56,548 bases of DNA. Source: an uncultured Fibrobacter sp. GTDB lineage: Bacteria; Fibrobacterota; Fibrobacteria; Fibrobacterales; Fibrobacteraceae. Positions 26,095 through 33,317 of this stretch are shown piece by piece (positions within the stretch are counted from its first letter, which is position 1; each line of letters starts with the position of its first letter). Where the stretch lies: positions 1-56,548 of the forward strand of contig NZ_CALEFV010000019.1 in NCBI RefSeq assembly GCF_937877005.1. Reading direction: 5' to 3'. A program made the position numbers and the translations under genes. Below the pieces are notes generated by a model, which saw only the letters and a list, made by a program, of their open reading frames with translations, made no database searches and was not told the DNA's origin.

Positions 26095-27600
26095 TTAAAT
26101 GTTTTGCTTTGCAGCGGCTGCCTTGGCAGCCGCTTCGCGCATGCGCTTGCGTGCGCGAGAACCGGGGCGGTTCTTGCCGATAGTCCGGCGACCTTCCTGG
26201 TGCATGACATTTCCAAGACTTTCACGATTCGCATTTTGAACGCTTCCGCCATTCTGTGCGGGGCGCTTTTCGTGTTTCTGCTTGTTCTGCGCCTTGGGCG
26301 CGGACTGCTGCGGTGCAGAGCCCTGCTGCTCAGGCTTCAAGCCGTTTCGGCTTTCGCGCCTGTCACTATGGCGGGAATCATGCGGATTGCCCCGGCGCGG
26401 GAACCCGCGGCCACGGGCATTGCGCATCTCGCTTTCGGGAGTTTCCTTCTGCGGCGGCGGAAGCTTTTCGAAAATCGCCTTGTCGCCTTCGGGGATGCTG
26501 ATTCGGGTCAGCTTTTCGATAGCGCGCAGGTCCTGTTCTTCATCAGGGGCGCAGAAGGAGATGGCGATGCCGTCCTTGCCTGCGCGGGCCGTGCGTCCGA
26601 TGCGGTGCACGAAGGTTTCCGGGACATCGGGCAAGTCGTAGTTGAACACGTGCGACACGTCGTCCACATCGATTCCGCGGGCAGCGATATCCGTTGCAAC
26701 GAGCACGCGGATCTGTTCGCACTTGAAGTTGCCCAAGGCCTCCTGCCTGCGGTTCTGGCTCTTGTTGCCATGAATGGCAGCACACTTGATGCCCGCCTTT
26801 TCAAGCACGCGGGTTATCTTGTCGGCGCCATGCTTGGTGCGGCTGAACACAAGCACCTTCTTCATTTCGGGGTGCGCAAGCAACAGTTCCTTAAGAAGAG
26901 CCCCCTTGCGGCGCTTGTCGATGCGGTAAAGTTCCTGATGGATGCGTTCAATCGGCGTGCTCTGCGGAGCCACCTCGACCCTCACCGGATTCGGGCGCAG
27001 AATGGTTGCGGCAAGCTTCGTGATGTCTTCGGGCATGGTCGCGCTGAAGAACAGATTCTGGCGGTTCTGCGGCAGCAGCGCCACCACCTTGCGGATATCG
27101 TGGATGAATCCCATGTCGAGCATGCGGTCAGCTTCGTCGAGCACGAAGAACTCGAGGGCCTTGAGCGAAACCGCCTTCTGATTGATGAGATCGAGCAGGC
27201 GACCCGGCGTTGCCACCAAAACGTCTACGCCGCGAATCAAGTTGCGTTTCTGGCTGACATCGCTAACGCCACCGAAAATGCATGCCGTCGAAATCGCCGT
27301 AAACTGGGCATACTGCTTGAAGCATTCCTCCACCTGAATAGCGAGTTCGCGAGTCGGGAGTAAGATGAGTGCACGGCACGTCTTGGGAGCACGGAACTTC
27401 CCTGAATCAAGCAGGCGTTGCAGAATCGGGAGCGCAAAAGCAGCCGTCTTGCCCGTTCCTGTCTGAGCGATTCCCAACAGGTCCTTGCCTTCCAAGAGGC
27501 TTGGGATAGACCGTTCCTGAATCGGTGTTGGAGTTTCATAGCCAACGGCACGAACCGCTCGCTGCAGGGGATTTGCCAAGGGAAGTTCTGAAAATAGCAT
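26095..27600 (-). CDS. rhlE: DEAD-box RNA helicase, RhlE-like
   Basis: ATP-dependent RNA helicase for rRNA or mRNA remodelling. 501 residues: Q motif with PTPIQERSIP, Walker A AQTGTGKTAAF, PTRELAIQ, TPGRLLDL, DEADRMLDMGF, SAT motif FFSATM, and helicase C-terminal motifs ATDIAARGIDVDDV and HRIGRTARAG. After about residue 375 a basic Gln/Arg/Asn-rich tail likely binds RNA. Start matches family N-termini (MLFSELPLANPL). A TAGATTTG box ends 8 nt before the ATG and the 8-nt gap CCCCCAAT holds no Shine-Dalgarno, so the mRNA may be almost leaderless. Convergent with the lipoprotein (19 bases). Symbol by resemblance. Confidence 0.9.
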   Translation of the reverse strand: MLFSELPLANPLQRAVRAVGYETPTPIQERSIPSLLEGKDLLGIAQTGTGKTAAFALPILQRLLDSGKFRAPKTCRALILLPTRELAIQVEECFKQYAQFTAISTACIFGGVSDVSQKRNLIRGVDVLVATPGRLLDLINQKAVSLKALEFFVLDEADRMLDMGFIHDIRKVVALLPQNRQNLFFSATMPEDITKLAATILRPNPVRVEVAPQSTPIERIHQELYRIDKRRKGALLKELLLAHPEMKKVLVFSRTKHGADKITRVLEKAGIKCAAIHGNKSQNRRQEALGNFKCEQIRVLVATDIAARGIDVDDVSHVFNYDLPDVPETFVHRIGRTARAGKDGIAISFCAPDEEQDLRAIEKLTRISIPEGDKAIFEKLPPPQKETPESEMRNARGRGFPRRGNPHDSRHSDRRESRNGLKPEQQGSAPQQSAPKAQNKQKHEKRPAQNGGSVQNANRESLGNVMHQEGRRTIGKNRPGSRARKRMREAAAKAAAAKQNI

Positions 27601-27629
27601 ATTGGGGGCAAATCTAGAAAAAACTTGCG

Positions 27630-28754
27630 CTACTTTCTCTCAAACTCTAGAATGTCGGCCTGCAAGGTGACATCGTCCGGGAAGTAGCCCAGGGCGGCAC
27701 GCAGCAAGCGCAAGGCTTCGTCATCGCGCTTTTGAGCATGGGCATCGTAGGCCATGTTCTTGTAGCCGAAAACGGCTTCGGCGTTACCCTGCTTTGCGGC
27801 AAGCTCGTAGGCGGATTCGGCGCGGTCGAGGAATTTGGCGTCGTAAGCTAGGTTCCCGAGGAAGATGGCGGCATCGCTAAAGTCGGGCTTGATTTGAGTG
27901 AGATTGTTGAGCACATCCATCGCCACGAAGGGTTTGTTGTCTTCGGCGAGAACATCGGCGAGTTTGTACATGGTCGCCGGATCATCAGGACGAACTCCCA
28001 ATGCTTCGCGGTAGGCGGCAGCACTTTCTTCGTACTGTTTGTTCAGACGGTAAACATCACCCAGGTAAACCAAGAAGTCGATTTCTTCGGGGTGGGCGGC
28101 ATAGCCTTCGCGGATCACGGCAACGGCGCGTTCAAAATCGTTGAGCGAGATGTTCGCTTCGGAAAGCTGGTACACGATACTGATATCTTCTTTGTCGAGC
28201 TGGTACGCCTTTTCAATGGCACGCAAGGCGCCGACCGCGTCGCCGGTTTTACTGTAGGCTTCGCCTAAGTAAAGCCAACCGGAAACATTTTCCGGTTCCA
28301 GTTTCAACGCGCGGTGATACGCCGCCACGCATTCCGGATACTGCTTGAGTCTAAAATACACGCTCGCCATGTTGAAGAGTGCTGGCGAAAACGCTCCGTT
28401 CGAAAAGTCGATTGCCTTGCGGTAAGTGGCGGCGGCTTCGGGCAACTTTTCTAGCTGGTAATAGCTGTTCGCGATGTTGAAACTGGTCGCGACGGGGTCC
28501 GCGCCGCGAGATTCCGCCTTGCGGTAAAGCGTAATGGCCTGCTTGAATTTTCCATCGCGGTAAAGGGCATTCGCACGTTCCATCAAATCATACGCGGACT
28601 GCGCTGCGAAAGCAGGTATTGCGAAGAGTAAGGCGACTAGCAAGGAACCGCGGGCAACGAGACTACGAGAATTATAGGCAGTGAGATGCCCACGCAAGCC
28701 TCGTCTCAATTCATAAAAAATATTTATCAATTTGAACAAATTCATAAATTCCAT
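27630..28754 (-). CDS. TPR protein, last gene of the TonB2-type operon
   Basis: 374 residues; signal peptide or anchor near residues 33-50 (LLVALLFAIPAFAAQ) then about eight tetratricopeptide repeats (e.g. ALYRDGKFKQAITLYRKAE, GWLYLGEAYSKTGDAVGAL). Exported TPR proteins accompany TonB2 operons in Vibrio and Shewanella, which supports the operon assignment. The unusually long, basic stretch before the signal core makes the start uncertain: ATG 28754 or 28745. A family-1 repeat ends two bases before the first ATG and its AAGGATC end can serve as Shine-Dalgarno. Confidence 0.82.
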   Translation of the reverse strand: MEFMNLFKLINIFYELRRGLRGHLTAYNSRSLVARGSLLVALLFAIPAFAAQSAYDLMERANALYRDGKFKQAITLYRKAESRGADPVATSFNIANSYYQLEKLPEAAATYRKAIDFSNGAFSPALFNMASVYFRLKQYPECVAAYHRALKLEPENVSGWLYLGEAYSKTGDAVGALRAIEKAYQLDKEDISIVYQLSEANISLNDFERAVAVIREGYAAHPEEIDFLVYLGDVYRLNKQYEESAAAYREALGVRPDDPATMYKLADVLAEDNKPFVAMDVLNNLTQIKPDFSDAAIFLGNLAYDAKFLDRAESAYELAAKQGNAEAVFGYKNMAYDAHAQKRDDEALRLLRAALGYFPDDVTLQADILEFERK

Positions 28755-28756
28755 TG

Positions 28757-28798
28757 GATCCTTCGACTACGTCACTTCGTGACTCCGCTCAGGATGAC
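28757..28798. repeat. Family-1 palindromic repeat between tonB and TPR gene
   Basis: 42 bases, GATCCTTCGACTAC...CCGCTCAGGATGAC, with internal perfect hairpin GTCAC-TTC-GTGAC. It fills most of the gap between the tonB-like and TPR genes. Confidence 0.85.
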
Positions 28799-28842
28799 AC
28801 CATACATTACTTTCCATTCCACATTACACACTACACATCGCA

Positions 28843-29490
28843 TCAGTCCCTAAACTTCACTTCGAACGGTTGTTCCATGCCACAGAAGGGCACCGCCTTG
28901 CCCGCCTTTTCTGCAGGGCTAAACGTCATGCGCCCAAGAGCCTCTCGACCGGCCTGCGCAAGGCCAGAGCCTGCAGGCGATTCTTCAAGGACCTTGATGT
29001 CGTACGCCTTGCCGCTGACATCGACGCAAAAACTGAGTCGGAGCGTCGCATCGATTTCGTTGTCGCGAATCTTGGGCGGCACCTGGAAATTCGCCATGCT
29101 GCGGCTTTCGGGTTTCTTGTCCACATCGCCTTTATCGGTTGAAAGCGCGCCGCCACGGAAATCGGCCACCAAGTCGCGGCTGACGGCTGCGCCACCGTTA
29201 CCTGAGGCAGCCCCCAAGTTCATCGCAAAGCGCGGACCCGCCTTGGGCGAGCGGGAATTCGACTTCATGCGATTCGGCTTGCGTGCGGGCTTTTTCTTTT
29301 CCACCTTTTTCTCGACTTCGTCTACTTTCTTGATTGCGATTTCGGTCTTGTTGTATTTCTTTTCGTGAAACACCTTGCCGCTCAAGAACAAGTTGGCCAT
29401 CGTCACCGAGAACACGAGAAGCATACTCGCGAGAACCGCCGCGAGCAAAATGCTAAAACGCTTAAATAATTTCTTTAACAATCTTAACAT
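28843..29490 (-). CDS. tonB: TonB-like energy transducer
   Basis: 215 residues. Cytoplasmic basic start, one membrane anchor (about 13-37, SILLAAVLASMLLVFSVTMA), Lys/Glu-rich periplasmic spacer (KKVDEVEKKVEKKKPARKP) and a C-terminal TonB fold (about 130-213; NEIDATLRLSFCVDVSGKAY, then ALGRMTFSPAEKAGKAV). Two cysteines in the TonB domain (Cys near 155 and 203) could form a disulfide. Follows exbD and precedes the TPR gene; with them it should transmit proton-motive force to outer-membrane transporters. Confidence 0.85.
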   Translation of the reverse strand: MLRLLKKLFKRFSILLAAVLASMLLVFSVTMANLFLSGKVFHEKKYNKTEIAIKKVDEVEKKVEKKKPARKPNRMKSNSRSPKAGPRFAMNLGAASGNGGAAVSRDLVADFRGGALSTDKGDVDKKPESRSMANFQVPPKIRDNEIDATLRLSFCVDVSGKAYDIKVLEESPAGSGLAQAGREALGRMTFSPAEKAGKAVPFCGMEQPFEVKFRD

Positions 29491-29502
29491 TACAAAGTCC
29501 TA

Positions 29503-29536
29503 GATCCTTCGACGCGCTACGCTTGCTCAGGATGAC
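29503..29536. repeat. Family-1 palindromic repeat between exbD and tonB
   Basis: 34 bases, GATCCTTCGACGCGC...TTGCTCAGGATGAC, in the 54-base gap between exbD and tonB. On the coding strand its end gives AAGGATCTAGGA shortly before the tonB ATG. Confidence 0.85.
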
Positions 29537-29544
29537 ACTACGTG

Positions 29545-29949
29545 TCACTCCGCCTGAGCCGCGATCGAGACCTTTTTTACTCCAGCCAAGTTGCACATGT
29601 CAATCACCTGCACCAACACGCCCGTTTCAGCCCCCTTGTCGGCAATCACCACCGCCTCGCGATCCGGAGCCTTTGCAAGCGACTGCTTCAAGATATCCTG
29701 CAAGCTCGCAAGATCTACTTGGCGTTCATTCATGTGAATCGTGCCTTCGCGGGTAATGGCAATCAGCAAGTTCTCTTTTTCGAGCTGGCTTGCAGACTGT
29801 GCCTGCGGCTTAGTCACGTCGACACCCGTTTCACGCGTAAACGAAGACGTCACCACAAAGAAAATGAGCAAGATGAACACGATATCCATCAGCGGGCCCA
29901 TTTCGATGCCCATGTCTTTTTGCTTTCTTCTCGGTAAGTTGAATTCCAT
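29545..29949 (-). CDS. exbD: ExbD/TolR biopolymer transport protein
   Basis: 134 residues. Short cytoplasmic basic start, one membrane helix with the conserved proton-path aspartate (Asp22 in MGPLMDIVFILLIFF), and a periplasmic TolR/ExbD domain (IAITREGTIHMNERQVDL, EAVVIADKGAETGVLVQVID). Partner of the ExbB and TonB genes on either side. The ribosome binding site AAGGATTTATT before the ATG comes from the end of a family-1 half element. Confidence 0.92.
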   Translation of the reverse strand: MEFNLPRRKQKDMGIEMGPLMDIVFILLIFFVVTSSFTRETGVDVTKPQAQSASQLEKENLLIAITREGTIHMNERQVDLASLQDILKQSLAKAPDREAVVIADKGAETGVLVQVIDMCNLAGVKKVSIAAQAE

Positions 29950-29953
29950 AATA

Positions 29954-30001
29954 AATCCTTCGTCCTTGGATTGCTTCGTCGCTTCGCGCCTCGCAATGAC
30001 G
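29954..30001. repeat. Composite repeat between exbB and exbD
   Basis: A family-1 half (AATCCTTCGTCC) joined to a family-2 element (GGATTGCTTCGTCGCTTC...CCTCGCAATGAC). It fills the 54-base gap almost completely. Confidence 0.8.
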
Positions 30002-30003
30002 TA

Positions 30004-30687
30004 TTAGCCTTCAGCCTTTTCCACAAAATAGTTTTCAATCACAGTCGCGCCGAGTTCCATCTTCTGGCGCAAAATTTCAACACGTTCATCCAGGCGCTGT
30101 TTCAAGAGCGTAAGCGGGAATGCGACAAGCAAGCCACTCTGCGTTGAGATTAACGCTTCAGAAATTCCATCGGCCATGAGCACCGGGTTCTGGTTTCCGT
30201 AAAGCGTAATCACTTCGAAGGTCGAGACCATGCCCGTCACGGTTCCAAGGAGTCCCAGGAGCGGTGCTGCCGAGGCCATCACCGACACAATGTGGTTTCC
30301 TTGCTCCATGTAGCGTACCGTCTTGGCGAGGCGCACTTGCATATAGTCGCGGAATCCTTCGGGATTTTCCTTTGCCACATCAATCGCATAGCTCAATTCG
30401 CGACCCAAAAGTCCGCCACGCTTGCGGAGCCTGCGTAATGCCTTCTCGACGCTCGGGGGTTCGGCATTCTTTTCGTATTCTTCGTTACCGCCGTTCAAGT
30501 CAAGACGCATGCGCTTGATGACCCTGTGGATGTCGGCACGGAAGAAGTCACTCCCGATACGGAACCAGCTCGAAAACAGGAAGTAGAATCCGATAACGCC
30601 TGCCAAGAGAATCGGGAGCATGACCACGCCACCCGCCTGGTAAGTGTTCTGCAGAGATTCCAGGAATATGTAATGCGTATTGCTCAT
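30004..30687 (-). CDS. exbB: ExbB/TolQ/MotA-family proton channel (ExbB2)
   Basis: 227 residues from the ATG at 30687 (MSNTHYIFLESLQNTYQAGG). An upstream in-frame TTG would add six residues encoded by a repeat element and is rejected. Three membrane helices: about 20-40 (VVMLPILLAGVIGFYFLF), about 135-160 (ASAAPLLGLLGTVTGMVSTF) and about 175-195 (ISTQSGLLVAFPLTLL). With ExbD forms the proton channel driving TonB. The small ExbB next to a large TolQ-like protein is the pattern of TonB2 systems. Confidence 0.9.
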   Translation of the reverse strand: MSNTHYIFLESLQNTYQAGGVVMLPILLAGVIGFYFLFSSWFRIGSDFFRADIHRVIKRMRLDLNGGNEEYEKNAEPPSVEKALRRLRKRGGLLGRELSYAIDVAKENPEGFRDYMQVRLAKTVRYMEQGNHIVSVMASAAPLLGLLGTVTGMVSTFEVITLYGNQNPVLMADGISEALISTQSGLLVAFPLTLLKQRLDERVEILRQKMELGATVIENYFVEKAEG

Positions 30688-30734
30688 AGATTGCTTCGCT
30701 CGCAATGACGTTTATTGTTTCGTCCGCAATGACG
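30688..30734. repeat. Two family-2 repeats between ttpC-like gene and exbB
   Basis: Two tandem half-palindromes: AGATTGCTTCGCTCGCAATGACG (30688-30710, arms ATTGC...GCAAT) and ATTGTTTCGTCCGCAATGACG (30714-30734). They occupy the whole 48-base gap. Confidence 0.8.
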
Positions 30735-30735
30735 T

Positions 30736-32400
30736 TTAATCCTTCTTCCCGAAAATTCTGTTCAACAGCGAGGTACTCTGCACATACATTTCGCTCGTAA
30801 CCTTTTCAATCTTTTCGCTCAAAAGGCCATGCAAAATCATCACCGGAATGGCAATCACAAGGCCCGTTTCCGTAGTCACCAAGGCTTCGGAAATACCGCC
30901 AGCCAAAACGCGGGCGTCGTTCGTACCGACTTCGGTAATCACGGTAAAGAGCGTAATGATACCGGTCACCGTTCCGAGCAAGCCAAGCAGCGGGGCAATC
31001 GCCCCCATGGCAGCCAAGAGGCCCATGCGGCGTTCCAATTTCGGCTGTTCACGCAACATCGCTTCTTGCAGCGAGCGTTCGGCATCTTCACGCTTGTCGC
31101 GGGCGCGGTTCAGCACCGCAAAAAGCACCAGCGAAAGGCTCGTTTCCTTTTTCAGGCAAAGGTTTGCGGCATCTTCGTAGCGGGATTCCTTCACGAGTGC
31201 ATTCAACTTTTTGAGGAAGCGGCGGCCCAAATGTCCGCGAAAAGTCAGCACCAAGAAACGTTCCAGGCAAAGGAGCAACGCAAAAATCGCCACCAACATG
31301 AGCGGGTACATCACGATGCCGCCCTTCTTGAAGAACTCCTTGAACTTTTCGGTCATCGTGAGTTCCTTGGTGTCGGTAATCGCATTCTTGATGGCCTTAT
31401 TCTGGAGCACATCCAGCGGAATCACGACCGTCGGCGTCGCATTTTCGCCAGCGGAACCGGCCTGCACCACGGCCTGCTTCACGTTTCCGGCCATTTCGGG
31501 CGGGAGCGTCGCATTCCATTCGAACACCTTGCCCTGCAAGGCGCCAGAGCGCAGCAATGCCTGCACGTCACCGTTATCTTGTGCGACTTCGCCGAGAAAC
31601 ACGGTACCCAGGCGCAAGCGGTTCACGTTCACATCGGGGCGGCTCCCCACCTGCGAAGTTTCGCGGCCATAGAACTGCGTATAAGTTAGTTCATGGCGAA
31701 TCAGCAAATCGTCCATGTAGCTCTGCACCGCACCAATCGTATTCGGCGTCGCCTTTTCGGCTTCGTTAGAGGCTTGCTTCAGGCGAATCAGGCGACCGTT
31801 CATGCCCACCGGGTAATCGCCCATGGCATCGCCAAGCGTCTTGTCAATCGAAAGTTTCACCTGCGTATTCAACGCATCGTAGGCAGATTCTTCGGACTGC
31901 GCACGCTCTTCGGCTTCTTCGGTCAGGCTCTTGCTTGCCGCCACTTCTTCGCTCACGCGGCCAAGATCGGTCGAGAGCTTGGAATAGCGGGCATCCAGTT
32001 CGCGCGAGGCGGCCTGATGTTCTTCGGTCAACTGGGATTCGGCATAACGCTTGCGCCAGTGTTCGGCTTCAAGCTTTTCAAGTGAATCCGCCTTCTGCAG
32101 GCGAATGCGGGTCAAAGTTTCTACTTCGCGCTGCAAGTTGCGAACTTCTTCAGTCTGCAGGGAATCCTTGATTCGTGCCTGGTCTTCGGCAGAAGCCTTG
32201 CTTTCGCCCGAGCCAGACCACGGCCATGCAAAAGCGGAGGAGGCCGAGAGGAAAAGGATTGACGCAAACAAAAATGCTCTAGATCCTTCGACTGCGCCCT
32301 GACGGGCTTCTCCACAAAGTGGATAACTCAACTTTAGAACTAAAGTTCTTAGTTTCGTATAGCTCAGGATGACACCATTACACATTTTCACATTAAACAT
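30736..32400 (-). CDS. TtpC-like: coiled coil plus TolQ/ExbB proton channel
   Basis: 554 residues. A periplasmic coiled-coil region (about 68-200: RIKDSLQTEEVRNLQREVE, LEKLEAEHWRKRYAESQLTEE) and a globular region precede a C-terminal MotA/TolQ/ExbB channel with three membrane helices (GGIVMYPLMLVAIFALLL near 360; AMGAIAPLLGLLGTVTGII near 460; TGLVIAIPVMILHGLL near 505). This fits TtpC of Vibrio TonB2 systems. The ATG at 32400 overlaps the upstream stop (TAATG), implying translational coupling. About 40 residues between this ATG and the signal-peptide core (FLFASILFLSASSAFA) are encoded by a repeat element, so a start nearer the core, perhaps TTG, is possible. Confidence 0.85.
   Translation of the reverse strand: MFNVKMCNGVILSYTKLRTLVLKLSYPLCGEARQGAVEGSRAFLFASILFLSASSAFAWPWSGSGESKASAEDQARIKDSLQTEEVRNLQREVETLTRIRLQKADSLEKLEAEHWRKRYAESQLTEEHQAASRELDARYSKLSTDLGRVSEEVAASKSLTEEAEERAQSEESAYDALNTQVKLSIDKTLGDAMGDYPVGMNGRLIRLKQASNEAEKATPNTIGAVQSYMDDLLIRHELTYTQFYGRETSQVGSRPDVNVNRLRLGTVFLGEVAQDNGDVQALLRSGALQGKVFEWNATLPPEMAGNVKQAVVQAGSAGENATPTVVIPLDVLQNKAIKNAITDTKELTMTEKFKEFFKKGGIVMYPLMLVAIFALLLCLERFLVLTFRGHLGRRFLKKLNALVKESRYEDAANLCLKKETSLSLVLFAVLNRARDKREDAERSLQEAMLREQPKLERRMGLLAAMGAIAPLLGLLGTVTGIITLFTVITEVGTNDARVLAGGISEALVTTETGLVIAIPVMILHGLLSEKIEKVTSEMYVQSTSLLNRIFGKKD
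32282..32373. repeat. Long family-1 repeat inside the 5' end of the ttpC-like gene
   Basis: 92 bases from GATCCTTCGACTGC to AGCTCAGGATGAC, the longest copy here. Internal hairpins GCCC-TGAC-GGGC and AACTTTAG-AA-CTAAAGTT. It keeps the reading frame open and would encode an N-terminal extension if the coupled ATG at 32400 is used. Confidence 0.8.
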
Positions 32401-33236
32401 TATCTTTCACCCCCCACCACAGAAAGGCTTACGGGCAGCTTCACGACCTGAGGCGGCTTTTTCGCCTGCTTCACGTCGAGCGCGAGCTTTACCGCAGCAC
32501 GTTCTTCCAAATTCAAGTCTTCGTTCCATTCGTAAACAATCTTGCCGTCCACCATCTTGCGAACAAGTACGCCGAATACGGTACCGTTATCGTCGCTGTA
32601 AACCATCCACTGGTTACCAATGCGCAGAATCGCCGCATTAATGAGTTCGCCGTCTTTACGGGTCAGCGGGCTGTTGATGATTGCCACTTCATCGCCGAAC
32701 TTGGTTTCTTCGGCAACGAGCGACTTGAGGCGAGAAAAGGCTTCTTCTTCGCTCGCGTTACCGCTTTCGATATCGCGGGTAAGCGATTTGACGCGGTCAA
32801 GCCTGCTTTCGCGTTCCCACGGGAGCGTCTGCGCGACTTGCGCCTCTAAACGCTTGCTAATGCCAGCGAGTTCTTCGCGCAGGGCCTTGCGCTTGGCGGC
32901 TACATTGTCGCTCTTGTTTTTGGCGCGGGCCTGCTTGCCACGCTCTGTCTGGAGTTCGGCGGCCACGTTCTTGATTTTCGCATTCAAGGTATCGATTTCG
33001 CTACGACGGCGTTCCGTGTCGGCCTTGTAGCGGGCCTGCAGAGTCTTGTAGCGAGAATCGTCCGCCTTGAGCATCGAATCGGTCGAGGCAATCTGGCGGT
33101 TCAATTTCTGGATTTCAGAATTCAGCTTGTCTTTTTCGAGCTTCAAGTCGCGAATTTCAGCATCGCGGTCGGCAAACGCCACCCCCGAAAGAGTCATTAT
33201 CAAAAAAGTAATAGGCAATAATTTCATTTTCTTCAT
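32400..33236 (-). CDS. DUF3450 periplasmic coiled-coil protein
   Basis: 278 residues. Signal peptide (MKKMKLLPITFLIMTLSGVAFA), then a long heptad-like coiled coil (about 23-130: DLKLEKDKLNSEIQKLNRQI), then a globular C-terminal half (LPWERESRLDRVKSLTRDIE). First gene of the TonB2-type operon, the usual place of DUF3450 in Vibrio and Shewanella; its role there is accessory and not well defined. A TATATTTTG box lies about 25 nt upstream of the ATG. Confidence 0.85.
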   Translation of the reverse strand: MKKMKLLPITFLIMTLSGVAFADRDAEIRDLKLEKDKLNSEIQKLNRQIASTDSMLKADDSRYKTLQARYKADTERRRSEIDTLNAKIKNVAAELQTERGKQARAKNKSDNVAAKRKALREELAGISKRLEAQVAQTLPWERESRLDRVKSLTRDIESGNASEEEAFSRLKSLVAEETKFGDEVAIINSPLTRKDGELINAAILRIGNQWMVYSDDNGTVFGVLVRKMVDGKIVYEWNEDLNLEERAAVKLALDVKQAKKPPQVVKLPVSLSVVGGER

Positions 33237-33317
33237 AATAATTTCGCAATTGATTGGATATCAAAATATATAATTAGAACACTTGAACATGTAAACAATG
33301 TCACTCGGATCAATAAT

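Noticed and set aside
26104..27363. Open frame of 419 codons antisense to the RhlE-like helicase
   Set aside because: Shadow of a gene with all helicase motifs present on the minus strand.
30688..30705. TTG start of exbB at 30705
   Set aside because: The extra residues are encoded by a repeat element; the ATG at 30687 begins the normal ExbB N-terminus.
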